From contig NW_013657669.1 in assembly GCF_000142905.1 (NCBI RefSeq), forward strand, positions 184,500 through 248,499: a stretch of DNA of 64,000 nt, written 5' to 3'. Below, piece by piece: positions 50,534-61,600 of this stretch. Positions within the stretch are counted from its first letter, which is position 1; each line of letters begins with the position of its first letter. Source of the stretch: Thecamonas trahens ATCC 50062. Taxonomy: Eukaryota > Apusozoa > Apusomonadida > Apusomonadidae. The position numbers and the translations under genes were made by a program. Under the pieces are notes generated by a model that was not told where the DNA came from, made no database searches, and was given only the letters and a program-made list of their open reading frames with translations.

Positions 50534-53500
50534 ATGAGGGCCAAGGCGAGGTCGAAGGATCCGGGTGGCAGCCATGTCGAGCAACAGCAGCCATCAGCGT
50601 CGACGCTGGGAGCCCTGCTGGCGCTCCCACAGCAGATCGGTCGAAGAATCCTCAATGCCTTTGAACTCTCGCCGGCTGAAGCCGAGAAGGCGCTGGACGC
50701 GCGTGGATCGCCGCTCGCACTCTTGCGCAACATACTCATTGCGCTGCTTGCTGAAGGCGAAGGCGAAGACGAGGTGGATGGTGCGGAAGAGGAAGGACCT
50801 GCGCATCATATGCTGCGGGCGTTGGAACTGTCCATGGGGGTGTTTGCGGGTGCGGCACTGCGGCTGGAGCTTGTGCCCGACGGCGTGTTTGAGCTCCCGG
50901 CGCAAGTGCCGGTAGTCAAGGCCGTGACCAAGAGCCAGCCGCTGGCATCTGCGGCGTCTGCGGCCAAGTCGGCGCTATTGTCGGCGTTTTCGTTGCCGTC
51001 GTCGTCGTCGGCAGCGTCGTCGGCAGCGTCGTCGGCAGCGTCGGCAGCTGCGGGCGGCGGCAGCTGCGGGCGGACCGGAGAGGCTGAACGGCTACCGGTT
51101 TTGTGGCACTGTACACATCGTCGGCGAGCGCGGCGGTGGTGGTGCCTGCGCGGGCGGTGGGCGAGCGGCAGTATGTGCTTGAGCCGCAACCGAGCGAGCG
51201 CGAGCTGGTCTTTATGCTCTCGCAAGCCGACGAAGAGCTGATTGCGGTTGTGGGCTTTGCACGGAGCCTTCCGCCCAACCCGTGCAAGCTGTCGGCACTG
51301 ATCGATGCGCCAGGAGTGGCGATTGTCGGCTCAATGACGACGAGTCCACACGAGCTCCTCGATCCGAGCCGGCCGCCGTCGTCGCCACTGGTGTTTGACC
51401 TCCAGTTCCCCGGCAGCACACCGCGCGGCGACCGGACACTGTGGCGGGCGTTTCTGAACTGTATACAGGAGGCTGGCGCGAGTGCAGGCTCGGTCATTGA
51501 CATGGGCGGCGCAATGCGTGGGGCCTACAGTGTGCCGCAACCTGCGCGTGCCGAACTAGCGGAGCTGCTGGCGTCTGCACCGATGGTGGTGGTGCCGGAC
51601 GGACTTGGAGTGGTCGAAGCAGCGGCGAGCGCGTTTGCTCACGATGACGTCCAGGCTGTTTTGACGCGGACATCGCAGGTTTACAGCTCGATTCTGGCGC
51701 CCTTGGCGTACCTGCACGGAGTGAGTGCGCGTAAGCTGCGAAGCGCGGTGTTGCGGGCCGCGACGGCGCGACTTGGTGCGGCACCGCATGCGTTCCGAGC
51801 TTTTTGGACGGCATACACTGCCGAGGGTGAGGCGAGCGAAGCCGAACGCGAGGCGGTGGAGACTGAAGAGCTTTTGGAGCTACTCTCAGACTGGATTGTG
51901 CGCATGCACGAGGTGTTTGGCGCCGATGTAGGCGCGGTGGCAGTGGCGGTGGCGGCGTACCGGCAGATTGCGGAGCGGCTAGGAAGGGCATCGGACGAGG
52001 TGGCAGCGCAGCTGGGGGCGTACTTGAAGGGCGCAGCAGTGTCACACCACCGTGCGCTGGTGCCTGCGCCCGTGGACGAGAGCAAGATCCTGCGGGCGGT
52101 ACACGAGCTTGCAGGTGCACTTCGATTTGCAGCCGACTACACGGCGTATGCGTTTGACGAGGTTGTGGCAGATCCAGTGGCAACGCTTGCGGCGACACAC
52201 GCGTCGATGCTCTTGCTCGATGTTAATCAGCTGCTTTTTATCCGGCTGGAGAGCGCGAGAGCGGGCGGCGCCGGGCGGCACTGGGTCAAGGGCGTACTCA
52301 AGGTTTATGCTGGGATGTGCGAGCTTGCTGACGAGTGGGAGGCACCGAGCGATGCTTGGTTTGCCGACGTAGGCTACCGATCTGCGCTTTTTGCGCCGGT
52401 GCTCTACGAGTATGTGGCATACGCAAGCGCGGCGCTGGGGGAGTACGTAACGACGCTTGTGGAGAACGACTCGTTTGAGGCGCTGGGCGGGGCCAGCGAT
52501 GCGCGGTACTCGGTGTCTGCCGCAAACCTGCCTGCGCAGCTGGCGGATAGCTTTGAGTTTGTGCGGCGGCTGCCGGGCGTACCGCCGACAGTTCTGATGG
52601 CGCTTGGTGTTGCGCTCTCGTCCGCGGTGAAGCGGTACGCCGACGCGCTGCTGGCATCGTCGCTCGAGGTTGACGAGAGTGAGCTGGTGGTTGTGGAGGC
52701 GCCCGGGGTTGCGCCGGCACTGATCTCGGCGTCGCTCAAGTCAGCCAAAGCGCTGGCAGATTCATCGCGTTCGCTAGCCAAGTCTGCGAGCTCTGCCGCC
52801 AAGTCTGCAGGGACAGCGGCGAGCTCGTCGGCCAAGGCGGCGTACCGCAAGCTCTCGACCAAGGTCAGATGGCTGAAGTGGGGCAGCAGCGGCGAGGCCG
52901 AGGCCGAGGCTGAGGCCGAGGCCGGCCCGGTAGCGACGGTTGAGGTGGCATGCGGAGCTGAAGCGACGGGCGAAGCCGAGGAGGCAGCGGGTGAAGCCGA
53001 GCCTCCGAGCGAGGACTCGTCGGAGATGTCGATACCCCCTGCGGTTCATGTGTCGGCTGCGGTGGCGTTCAACAACCTGGTGCATGTGCGCGAGGAGATG
53101 GCGGATGTGTTTGCGGTGGTGGAGGCGTCTGCAGGCAACGCGTCGGCAGCGGCAGCGGCAGCAGCGCTTGCGCAGGCCGAGGGGGGAGGAGAACGCGGGC
53201 TCGCTGCAACTGTGAGTCCAGAAACCGCGGGGTCAGCCAAGTCTGCGTCATCAGTCATGTATCGCGAGGTGCAGCTTGTCGAGCATCAGCGGCGTGAGAC
53301 GACACTATCGCCGTTCTACCCGTCATGGCTTCCACACGAGCCACCGGCGCTCGCGCTCGGCAACAACCCGTACGTGCGTGCGCGGGTGGAGCACCTCGAG
53401 GAGGGCCGGCCGCCGACGAGTGCACCCGGGCGATGGGAGTGGAGCACGAACTGGAAGGTAGGCGGGTGGGAGCACGGACGGGACTGGGTCGGGCCGTTCG

Positions 53501-54698
53501 AGTCTGAGATCATGGGCGAGGCACTGGTGCGACGACGGGTGTGGCGGCGAACCGAGATGTTTGTGGCCGAGGTGGCCGGCGTGAGCGCGACTGAGTGGCT
53601 GGAAGTCGAGGTGCTCGAATGCGGCGCGGGAAGTGGTACTACCGAGACCGGAATGCATGTTCGGAGCGTGGGCAGCAGCGATGGAACTCGGGCTGGCAGC
53701 GACGCAGGCGAAGCGAGCAGCGAGACCGAGTCGTCGCTTCTGCCGTGGGAGAGTGTGGGCGAGGCCGAAGGCATGCCATCGCGCTGCCGGCCTACGACGC
53801 AGCTGTCACTAGAGGAGATGCTTGTGAATGTGGAAGCGTCGCTCGAGTTCATCTCGCTCGGCATCGAGGCGCTGAGCTCGCAGCTCGCAGGTGAGGCGGT
53901 GGACCAGGTGCAGCGGCTTGCGAAGCGTGCGTTTGGTGCACAGCCGCTGTCGTCAGGCACCGTGCTCAACGTGCTGGGCAACATTCTGGATGCACTCGAG
54001 CGGACGCTGTCGGAGCTCGCTGCTGTAGGGCGTGACGGAGTGGTTGGACGGGTGTGCGTGGCCTGGCTTCGGGCCGCGTTTGAAGAGCTGGGGACCAGCA
54101 CGAGCTCACTTGCTGCATCGCACGAGTGGCTCCACGAGTCTGTCGAGGTGTTTGGTGATCGGGTGTCTGGCGGCGAACGCCGGCGTCTGCGATCGGTGTT
54201 TGCGCGGCATTGTGCGAGCGTGAGCACGTACACGGACGCAGGCGCGCGGGTGAGCAGAGGCGGCGAGCACAGCGACGTGTTTGCGTTTGTTCCCGAGGAT
54301 GGAGGTGAGAGTGACGACGACGACGAGGAAGAACGGACGAGCCACAGTCGGCCCGAGTGGGTGGCCGGCTCTGGTAATGAGTGGTTCTGGCTCGACGGCG
54401 AGGTGCTGGGGTCGGGTGCGGTGTGCGGGCGCCCGATGCACGGCTGGTGCAGATCGCCGAGATTGTGTCGATCGGGTACGAGACTGACGGGCACGAGCTG
54501 GACATGTCGCTACTGGACGGCAGCCGTGTGCAGGAAAGGCTTGTGCGGCTCGGGCACTTGGGCGAAGACGCGGCCGGGGCTGACGCGTTTGTCGGTGAGC
54601 TCCGTGCGCGCGCCAAGCAACTGTCGCCGATGTACCGGATGGCGCTGCGGCGTGGGCGCGGGTACAGTAGCGGCCGACGGGGTGGCGCGGTTCATTGA
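50534..54698 (+). CDS. Munc13-like (MUN/MHD domain) protein, two apparent frameshifts
   Basis: UNC13/Munc13 proteins open syntaxin and prime vesicles for fusion. The MHD1-like part lies at about 52370-52660: FAPVLYEYVAYASAALGEYV, ENDSFEALGG, RYSVSAANLPAQLADSFEFV and SSAVKRYADALLAS, which fits the MUN pattern 'W...l.......A...D.W......S.S..D.f......f...l......+YAD.l'. The MHD2-like part is at about 53806-54240 (LEFISLGIEALSSQLAG, LNVLGNILDALERTLSEL). The first 190 residues and a Ser/Ala/Lys linker at about 52730-52870 are low complexity. The frame moves at about 51097-51103 (ERLPV to VALYTSS) and at about 54415-54440 (LGSGAVCG to APDARLVQIAEIVSIGYETD). One added base at each gives a continuous 1388-residue protein. 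No C2 domain is clear. An earlier in-frame ATG at 50273 is possible. Confidence 0.6.
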
Positions 54699-54715
54699 AG
54701 GGCAGGGAGCAAAGT

Positions 54716-55183
54716 CTATCCCAGGGCATCGGAGAGCCAGTCGAGGCCCTCGTAGAGGCCATCGCCGGAGACACCGCAGCAGGCCTGGATGTACCAGCGA
54801 TGGCGGAGTTCGGAGAGTCCCATGCGTTCTGTGACAGCCGACGGGTCGAGGGCGCCCGGGAGATCCTGCTTGTTTGCCAGGACGAGGACGACAGCGTCTG
54901 CAAGCTCTGGCGACTCGAGGAGAGTAAAGAGCTCGGACTTTGCCTCGTCCATGCGATCGGTATCATTCGAGTCGACAACAAAGATGACACCGTGCGAGTT
55001 CTCGGTGTACCTCTTCCACAGCGATCGGATCTTGTCCTGGCCTCCGATGTCCCACACCGTAAACTCGATGTTCTTGTACTTGACCGACTCGACGTTGAAG
55101 CCGATGGTAGGGATGGTGGTGATGACCTCACCCAGCTTGAGCTTGAACAACACCGTCGTCTTGCCTGCTGCATCGAGACCGAC
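54716..55183 (-). CDS. ARF-family small GTPase, last exon; first exon in gap
   Basis: ARF GTPases recruit coats and lipid enzymes to Golgi and endosome membranes. This exon encodes 155 residues: [19 protein letters not shown] (P-loop), [20 protein letters not shown] (switch 1), [20 protein letters not shown] (switch 2), [26 protein letters not shown] (NKxD) and [26 protein letters not shown] and the lack of insertions fit ARF1-class rather than ARL. The 3' splice site is CACACAG before 55183. Near 55279-55294 the minus strand reads KRILI, the expected end of exon 1, followed by GGTACC, one base off a perfect GTACC donor and next to the N gap. The N-terminal amphipathic helix (about 20 residues) is missing in the gap. 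The stop is 17 bp from the convergent Munc13-like stop. Confidence 0.93.
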   Translation of the reverse strand, partial: VGLDAAGKTTVLFKLKLGEVITTIPTIGFNVESVKYKNIEFTVWDIGGQDKIRSLWKRYTENSHGVIFVVDSNDTDRMDEAKSELFTLLESPELADAVVLVLANKQDLPGALDPSAVTERMGLSELRHRWYIQACCGVSGDGLYEGLDWLSDALG

Positions 55184-55294
55184 CTGTGTGAAGAGCGGAA
55201 GGAGGTGAGGAGGAGGAGGAGGGGTGGGGTAGGGGTAGGGGGGTTGGGAGGGTAGGGGGGGGGGGGGGGGCGGTACCGATGAGGATACGCTTCT

Positions 55295-55394
55295 NNNNNN
55301 NNNNNNNNNNNNNNNNNNNNNNNNNNNNNNNNNNNNNNNNNNNNNNNNNNNNNNNNNNNNNNNNNNNNNNNNNNNNNNNNNNNNNNNNNNNNNN
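55295..55394. other. assembly gap (100 N)
   Basis: Exactly 100 N, with poly-G on both sides (55257-55270 and 55395-55404). It removes the ARF start codon and the shared upstream region. Confidence 0.99.
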
Positions 55395-55439
55395 GGGGGG
55401 GGGGCGTGGGGGGTGCGCACGTGACTCACAGGTGACATA

Positions 55440-55486
55440 TACATGGGCATGGGCATGGATATGGACATGGGCATGGACATGGCTTT
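55440..55486. repeat. (ATGGGC)n minisatellite
   Basis: Imperfect CATGGGCATGGGCATGG / ATATGGACATGGGC repeat of about 45 bp between the ARF and esterase genes. Confidence 0.85.
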
Positions 55487-55727
55487 GTGTTTATGAACGG
55501 AAACACATCGGTCTCTGGTCATTATATCTGCTATCGCTACTGTCGGCTGTGTCTGGCTCGGACGGTGCTGGCTTTGCTCGTGGCTGCCGTCGTCGTCGCT
55601 GTCGTTTGCGGTGGTTAACCTGTGCTGTCGTTGCTGGCGAAACTGCTGCTACTACCACCACCATCACCACCACCACTACTCCTTCCGCTGCTGATGCGTA
55701 TGTGACACCCTCCAACAACACCCACAG

Positions 55728-57217
55728 GCGTCCAGATCGGCCCCAACATGCGTCAGTTCCTCGGCGTGCCGTTTGCCGTCCCGCCGCTCGGCGAGCTCCG
55801 GTTCCGCAAGCCGGTGCCTGCCAAGCCGTGGACCGGCGTGCTGTCGACCAAGCTCAACGGGCCGGCGTGCCCGCAGCCGTCGACGGGACTGGACCAGTTT
55901 GCCAACGTCTCGGAGGACTGCCTCTACCTCGATGTGTATGCCCCCGTTGAGACGCCGTCGACGCCGCTGCCGGTCGTGGTCTACTTTTACGGCGGCTCGT
56001 GGGAGTACGGCGACATCGGCGGCCTCACCGGCGACGGTATCTACAACGGCATCTACTGGAACAACGCGTTCCCAAACAAGGCCATCATCGTGACCACCAA
56101 CTACCGGCTCGGGCCGTTTGGCTGGCTCGCCTCGCCGCTGCTCGCCAAGGAGGACCCGGACGGCTCAACGGGCAACACTGGGCTGCAGGACCAGCGCCTG
56201 GCGCTCATGTGGGTCCAGAAGAACATCGCGGCCTTTGGCGGCGACCCCAACAAGGTGACCATCTGGGGCGAGTCGGCTGGCGCCGGCTCGGTCTCCACCC
56301 ACCTGGTCTCGCCCAAGTCGTGGCCGTACTTCCACGCCGCCATCATGAACTCGGGCCCGCCGGCCAACTGGACCGCCCGCTCACTCGACATGGCCGAGGC
56401 CCACTGGGACCGCGTCGTCACCGCCGTCGGCTGCTCCGCCGGCGACGTGCTCGCCTGCATGCGCGCCCAGCCGATGGAGACCCTCGTCAAGCACATGGAG
56501 AATTTGCCCGGCGAGCTCGTCTCGTTCACCCCGGTCGTTGACGGCGTCCAGCTTCTCGACATTCCGCCGCAGCTTGTCCGCAACGGTTCCTTCCACAACG
56601 TGCCCGTCATGCTTGGCTCGAACCTCGATGAGGGCACACTCTTTGTCCCGCTCAAGCCGTCATCGTCGACCGCCGACCTTGTCAAGTGGGCCAACTTTCA
56701 GTTTGGCGCAGAGACCGCCTCCCGCGTTCTTGCCGCCTACCCCGAGTCCGACTACAGCTCGGCCTTTGTCCGCGCCTCTGCCCTCTTTGGCGACGCCGCC
56801 ATGACCTGCCCGGTCCGCCGCGCCGCCCGCTGGATCACCGGCCACGGCGGCACCACTCACACCTACTTTTTCACGCACACCTGGCTCCTTATTCAGCTCT
56901 TTGACCCATCCATCGGCGTCTGCCACGGCTCAGATCTCGTCGGTGCCTGGGACGTCGTCGTCGCCGCCATCGGCCCCGGCGAGGAGAAGCTCGCCAACCA
57001 GATGGCCTCGTACTGGTCCAACATGGTCGCCAGCCACAACCCGAACTCGCCCACCACTGTCCCCGTCGCATGGCCGGCTTACAACGCCTCATCTGACACC
57101 AACATCGAGTTCAACATCCCAGTCTCCACTCAGACCGGCCTCCACTCGGCCCACTGCGACTTCTGGGACACTATCTACGCCGAGGAGCACCCGCCGCTCT
57201 CGCCGTTCTCGCTCTAA
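55728..57217 (+). CDS. type-B carboxylesterase (cholinesterase-like), 5' exon uncertain
   Basis: This is an alpha/beta-hydrolase of the carboxylesterase B family. The main exon starts after CCCACAG at 55727 and encodes 495 residues: VQIGPNMRQFLGVPFAVPPL, then RFRKPVP; SEDCLYLDVYAP (the family's EDCLYLNV signature); VYFYGGSWEYGD (oxyanion region); the nucleophile elbow GESAGAGS; Glu in SNLDEGTLF; and His in GVCHGSDL. All three catalytic residues are present. N-glycosylation sites and EDCLYL suggest secretion. A candidate first exon, 55493-55610, would read MNGNTSVSGHYICYRYC and a hydrophobic run TVLALLVAAVVVAVVC; its phase joins the main exon correctly, but its donor is a weak GTGGTT. The stop is 17 bp from the next, convergent gene. 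Confidence 0.9.
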
Positions 57218-57234
57218 ACTCTGCTGCTCAGCGC

Positions 57235-58284
57235 TCACCGCCCACCCATTGCACTCGCCACCAGCCTTGACGCCGCGTCGAGCTGGTCTAGCAGTCCCTC
57301 CAGCAGCGCATCGGCGTCGGCTGGCGTAGGCGCGTCAGCGGCCCGTGCGAGGACAGACTGTGAGATGGCTGCCAGATACTTGGAAAACAGCGGCGAGCCC
57401 GCAAGTAGCGCCAGCTTGGTCCGGAGCGCAGCGGCCTCACGCTGCGCCTCGCGCCGCGACGCCCGCAGCGACGCAATGAGCTCCTTGTCGCGCGCCCGCG
57501 CCGCGGCCTCGCGATCAAGCAGGAACGCAAGGTGCTGCGGCGATGAGACGTCAGCCTGGCGACTGGCAGGCGACACTCCGTTCGCGCTTGCCGAACTGAC
57601 TGGGGTGGCAGAATTTCCGGCTGGAGGCGGGACGGCGGTGAGAAAGACAGTCCCGGCGTCGTCGGTGGCATTCCCAGCATCAGCGCCAGCGCGATCACCA
57701 TCGCTTCCCGCCTTGGCTCGATTCGCCGCGAGCCGAGCCCGAATGGCTGCAGCCCGCGGTGACGCTGCTGCTGGCCTACCTTCGGCCGTCTTACCAGCTC
57801 TACGAGCCCGACTCCTACCTCCCGCCCGGCCCGGCGTCCTGCCCGAGTTGGCGAGTGTGTTGTAGGCCTTGCGGGTGGCATCGAGCTTCCGCTCCAGCCT
57901 CTCCACCATTGCCGCCGTCACCGCAATTTTCTTTGCCTGTGCTTTGACTTCAGCCTGTGCCTGTGCCCGCGCCGCAGCCTCCCGCCGCGCCATGGCTGCC
58001 GTCTCGGCCAGCTCCGAGGCCACCGCCGGCGGCACCGTCGACTCTGCTGCCGCCAGCGACTTCTCCAGTTCGGTAATGCGTGCAAGCAGCCGGACGTTGG
58101 TGGCCAGCGCCGAGCGTTTGGCATGCCGCTCCTGATCGAGACGCGCAGAGAGCGTCCGCGCAGCCGTCGCCAGTGACTCGGCTGATGGCGGCGATGGCGG
58201 TCGAGGCGGCGGTGGCGGTCCGAGTGAACGAGATGTTGCCTGCGACGACGACCGCGGTGGTGTGGGTTGGAGCTCTGAGCTCAT
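57235..58284 (-). CDS. coiled-coil protein of unknown function
   Basis: I do not recognise this 349-residue protein. It starts MSSELQPTPPRSSSQATSRS with a Pro/Ser-rich leader. Residues 35-75 (LATAARTLSARLDQERHAKR) and 75-145 (LLARITELEKSLAAAEST, RRLEAAARAQAQAEVKAQ-like heptads) predict coiled coil. The middle is Arg/Ala-rich (GRAGGRSRARRAGK). A second coiled coil lies at about 250-300 (LAFLLDREAAARARDKELIA), and the C-terminal 45 residues are helical. ATG 58284 is used because upstream codons are His/Thr/Tyr repeats from a CA-rich UTR. No membrane segment. Confidence 0.6.
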   Translation of the reverse strand: MSSELQPTPPRSSSQATSRSLGPPPPPRPPSPPSAESLATAARTLSARLDQERHAKRSALATNVRLLARITELEKSLAAAESTVPPAVASELAETAAMARREAAARAQAQAEVKAQAKKIAVTAAMVERLERKLDATRKAYNTLANSGRTPGRAGGRSRARRAGKTAEGRPAAASPRAAAIRARLAANRAKAGSDGDRAGADAGNATDDAGTVFLTAVPPPAGNSATPVSSASANGVSPASRQADVSSPQHLAFLLDREAAARARDKELIASLRASRREAQREAAALRTKLALLAGSPLFSKYLAAISQSVLARAADAPTPADADALLEGLLDQLDAASRLVASAMGGR

Positions 58285-58633
58285 GGTGGTGCGTATGGTG
58301 CGGGGGAGAGCAAGAGAGAAAGGGAGAGACTGTGTATGCGTATGTGTGTTGTTGTGTGTGCGTGGGGTGTATGGAGGTTGGTGGGGGTAGGGCGGTGTGG
58401 GGAATGGCAGCAGCAGTGGCAGCGGTGGTGGCGGTTGGTGGCATGGGGCGACTCGAAAACTGGTCCTGCACACAAGCTGCAGATCACATCACAAGCTCGC
58501 CTCTTAACCTCACATCCACATGCATGGACCACATGGCTTGTTGTGCAAAGATGTTGTTTCAAAGACTTGAGGGGATAAAACGGAGAGGAAGGGGGGAGAG
58601 GGGGGGGGGGGGGGGGGGGGATTGGGGCGTCCC
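58285..58633. other. intergenic region with (TG)n and poly-G
   Basis: 349 bp between two minus-strand genes. It has a TGTGTATGCGTATGTGTGT run at 58330-58360 and poly-G at 58601-58620, directly after the downstream fimbrin-like gene's stop. No exon is seen. Confidence 0.6.
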
Positions 58634-61600
58634 TTACTTCTTCTTGCCCTTGCGCTTGGCCGTGGCCTCCATGAGGGTACCGACGAGCATAAGGAGCATC
58701 TTCGGGTCGACCGAAGTGATGTGCTCGGGGACGAGGTAGTGCGAGGCTCCGAGGCGACGGGCCGAGCCCAGGACGAGCTTGGCGTTGGCCTCCTTCTCTT
58801 CCGGGGTGAGGCCGGGCTCGACCATCGAGTAGTCGATAGCGCGCGGGTTGCAGGCGGCGAGAAGGTCGATGAGGAAGAGACCCGAGGAGAGCGAGCGGTC
58901 CTTGAACGACTTGACGTCGACGGGCTTGCCCGACGCGCGGACCTTGGAGACGGCCCACTGCCAGACGTCCTGCTCCGAGACGGCGCGCCCACCGTACGAG
59001 AGCGACGAGATGGAGCGAAGGAGGTCGTATCGGAGGAGCTGCCAGATAACCGCCATGGTGAGCTTCTGCGAGCCGTCGACGAGGTCCTTACCGTCGATGC
59101 CGACAAGGACAAGGCCGAGGTCGCGGCCCAGAGTCACAGCGAGGTTCGCGTTCTCGACCTTGCGGACCACGTGGAGTGACTTGCCGTCCTTGGCCCGGTT
59201 GACGCGGTCCCAGGTGACAATGCCCGGCTCGACCTTGTCCTCGAGCTCAAGCATCTTGATGCCATCCATAAAGTCGCGCTTGAGGTCGTGGACATCCTCC
59301 ACGCCCTTGGCACCAATCCACGCCAGGTATGCCCGCTCCTCGGCGGTGCCCTGCAGCTCGGCCTCGTCAAAGTCGCCGAGGGCAAGCTCCATCTCCTCGG
59401 TGAGGGTGAGCCCAGTGCGGGCCGAGAAGAGCGACGCCACAAAGAAGAGCAGCAGCCGGACGTTGCCACCGGCCACGTCGGCGGGGGTGACCCACGAAAA
59501 GTTGCCGACAATGCCAGACGCGGCCTGGAGGAGAACGCCGGCGCGCGCCTCCGGATCGCCCTGTGCCAGCGCGCCGAGCCCGGTGCTCGGCTCGAGCGCG
59601 TTGAGCAGGTGGACGAGCGCCACGCCGTCCGCGAGGTCGGCAAACGAGTCAATGGCCGGCGCGCCGCGCGCCACCGCGTGGTGGTTGACCCAGCGGACAA
59701 GGACGACCTCGGGCGGGAGGCGAGAAAACGCCGCAACCTCCTCGTCGCTGGCCTGAAGCTCAAACAGCTCCGGGTGGCGGACAACGTTGACGACGGCAAG
59801 CAGACCGGCACGGGTGATGTCCCACAGGAGCGAGAGAATCTGCGGGACCTTGCCGGTGTAGAGCGCCTTGGGTGTGACGTTGAGCGCCGGGCAGCCAATG
59901 GCGCGGGCAGTGTTGATGACCAGGCTTTGGTTCATCAGCACGTCGTCCTCGTCCGAGATGTTGAAGTTGATGACACGCTCGTCGACCGAGCCCGGCATCA
60001 TTGCGTTGAGGTACTTGCAGAGGAGGACGCCATCGGCAGCGGCAGTGGCCACCGACACCGCCCGCGGGTTCATCGGAAGCAGCGACGCCACGTGCGGGTC
60101 CGACGCCAGCGTCGAGTTGATAAACTCGATGAGCTTGGCGTCTGCGCCCTCGAGCGCAAAGTCGGCCTGCTCGGCCAGCTTCTTCTTGAACGCCATCTTC
60201 TCGGCCTCGAGCTTTGCCTGCATCTCGGCGAGCTGCGCCTTGAGCTCGGGCGCGAGCTCCTCGAGCTTGGCCCGCGCCGCCCGCTCGTCGGCAAGCTCCT
60301 GCTTGAGCCGTGCCACCTCGTCGAGCGCATCGTCGCGCTCGGCAGTCATCTCGTTGAGCTTCTCGTGCGAGAGACCCTCCTTCTCGGCGAGCTGAGCGCG
60401 GAGCGCGGCGAGCTCGGCCTCGAGCTCGGCCACGCGCTCCTTGAGCGTCGCAATCTCGTGCTGGTAGCCCTCGATCTGCTGGCGAGTCTCGCCCTGCGCC
60501 TTCTCCTCCAGCGCGCGCCGCTCGGCCTCGGCCGCCGCAAACTTTGACTTGGACTCGGCGAGCTTGCCGTTGAGCGACTCGATCTCTGACATGAGCGCCT
60601 GGACCTGGGCAGAGCCCTCGGCTGACGACGCCTCCGCCGAGTCGAGCACCTTACGCATCTGCGCAATCTCGGCGTTCTTTGACTGCGTCGCCTCGAGGAG
60701 CGAGGTAAAGTCGTCGAGTCCGCGTGCGTCGTCGCCCATCAGCGCCGACATCAGCGCCCGGAGCTGGACATCGGCGAGCGAGGTCGTCTGCTCGAGCGCC
60801 AGCGCCGCGTCGGCGTCTCCGCGGTCGGCGTTGACCGCCTGTGCGGCGACCACAGACGCGGCTGCCAGGCGCGTGACAGCCTTGGCCGCCTGCGACGCAT
60901 TGACTCGCCGCGCAGAGCCCTCGGGCAGCTTCTCGACCGCGGCCATCAGCGCGTCCGCAAACTGCGGGTACGCGCGCGTAACCTTGTACGCCGCGTCGTC
61001 GAGCTCGGCGCCCGACCCACCGGTCGAGGCGAGCTTGAGACCCTGAAGTGCCGAGGCAAGCGCGACAGCGCGCGGGCCGAGTGCGTCCGACGCGTCTTCG
61101 TCGAGCGGCGGCGAGCTCCCGTCCGCTGCCATCGGCTCAACCGCATTGGCCGATGCAACTGCGGCGGCGGCAGCGACCACAACCGGCGACGGCGCCGGCG
61201 GCACCTTGGGCTTGGTCTTGCGGGCAGGGACCGGCGGCCGGCCGCCCACCCGCACCCGCCGCTTCTTGCGTTGCGTCGTCGTTGTCGGCTTGGCCGGGAT
61301 CGGGGGCGGCGCCGGCATCGGCGGCTGCTCCCACGTTGTCGCCCCCGTCTCCGAGCTGACGTAGTAGTAACGACCGTGCGAGTCGTCGTAGAACGCCTCC
61401 CAGGGCGCAGGCACCACCTTGGGGTCCGGCGCCACCTGCGGCTTGGCTGGGATCGGCGGCTTGGCCGGAAGCATCACCGTCACCTCGTAGAACTCGTACT
61501 CGTACTCGGGGCCAGTCGGCACAGCCGGAGCCGGCGCGTCGGGCTCATCAGCATCGGCGTCCGACGCAAGTGCTGCTGCGTCTGCGGCGGCCTTGGCCGT

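Noticed and set aside
9977-54440. Programmed ribosomal frameshifting as the reason for the six frame changes
   Set aside because: The sites share no slippery sequence or downstream structure that I can see, and the affected genes are housekeeping ones where orthologues need no frameshift.
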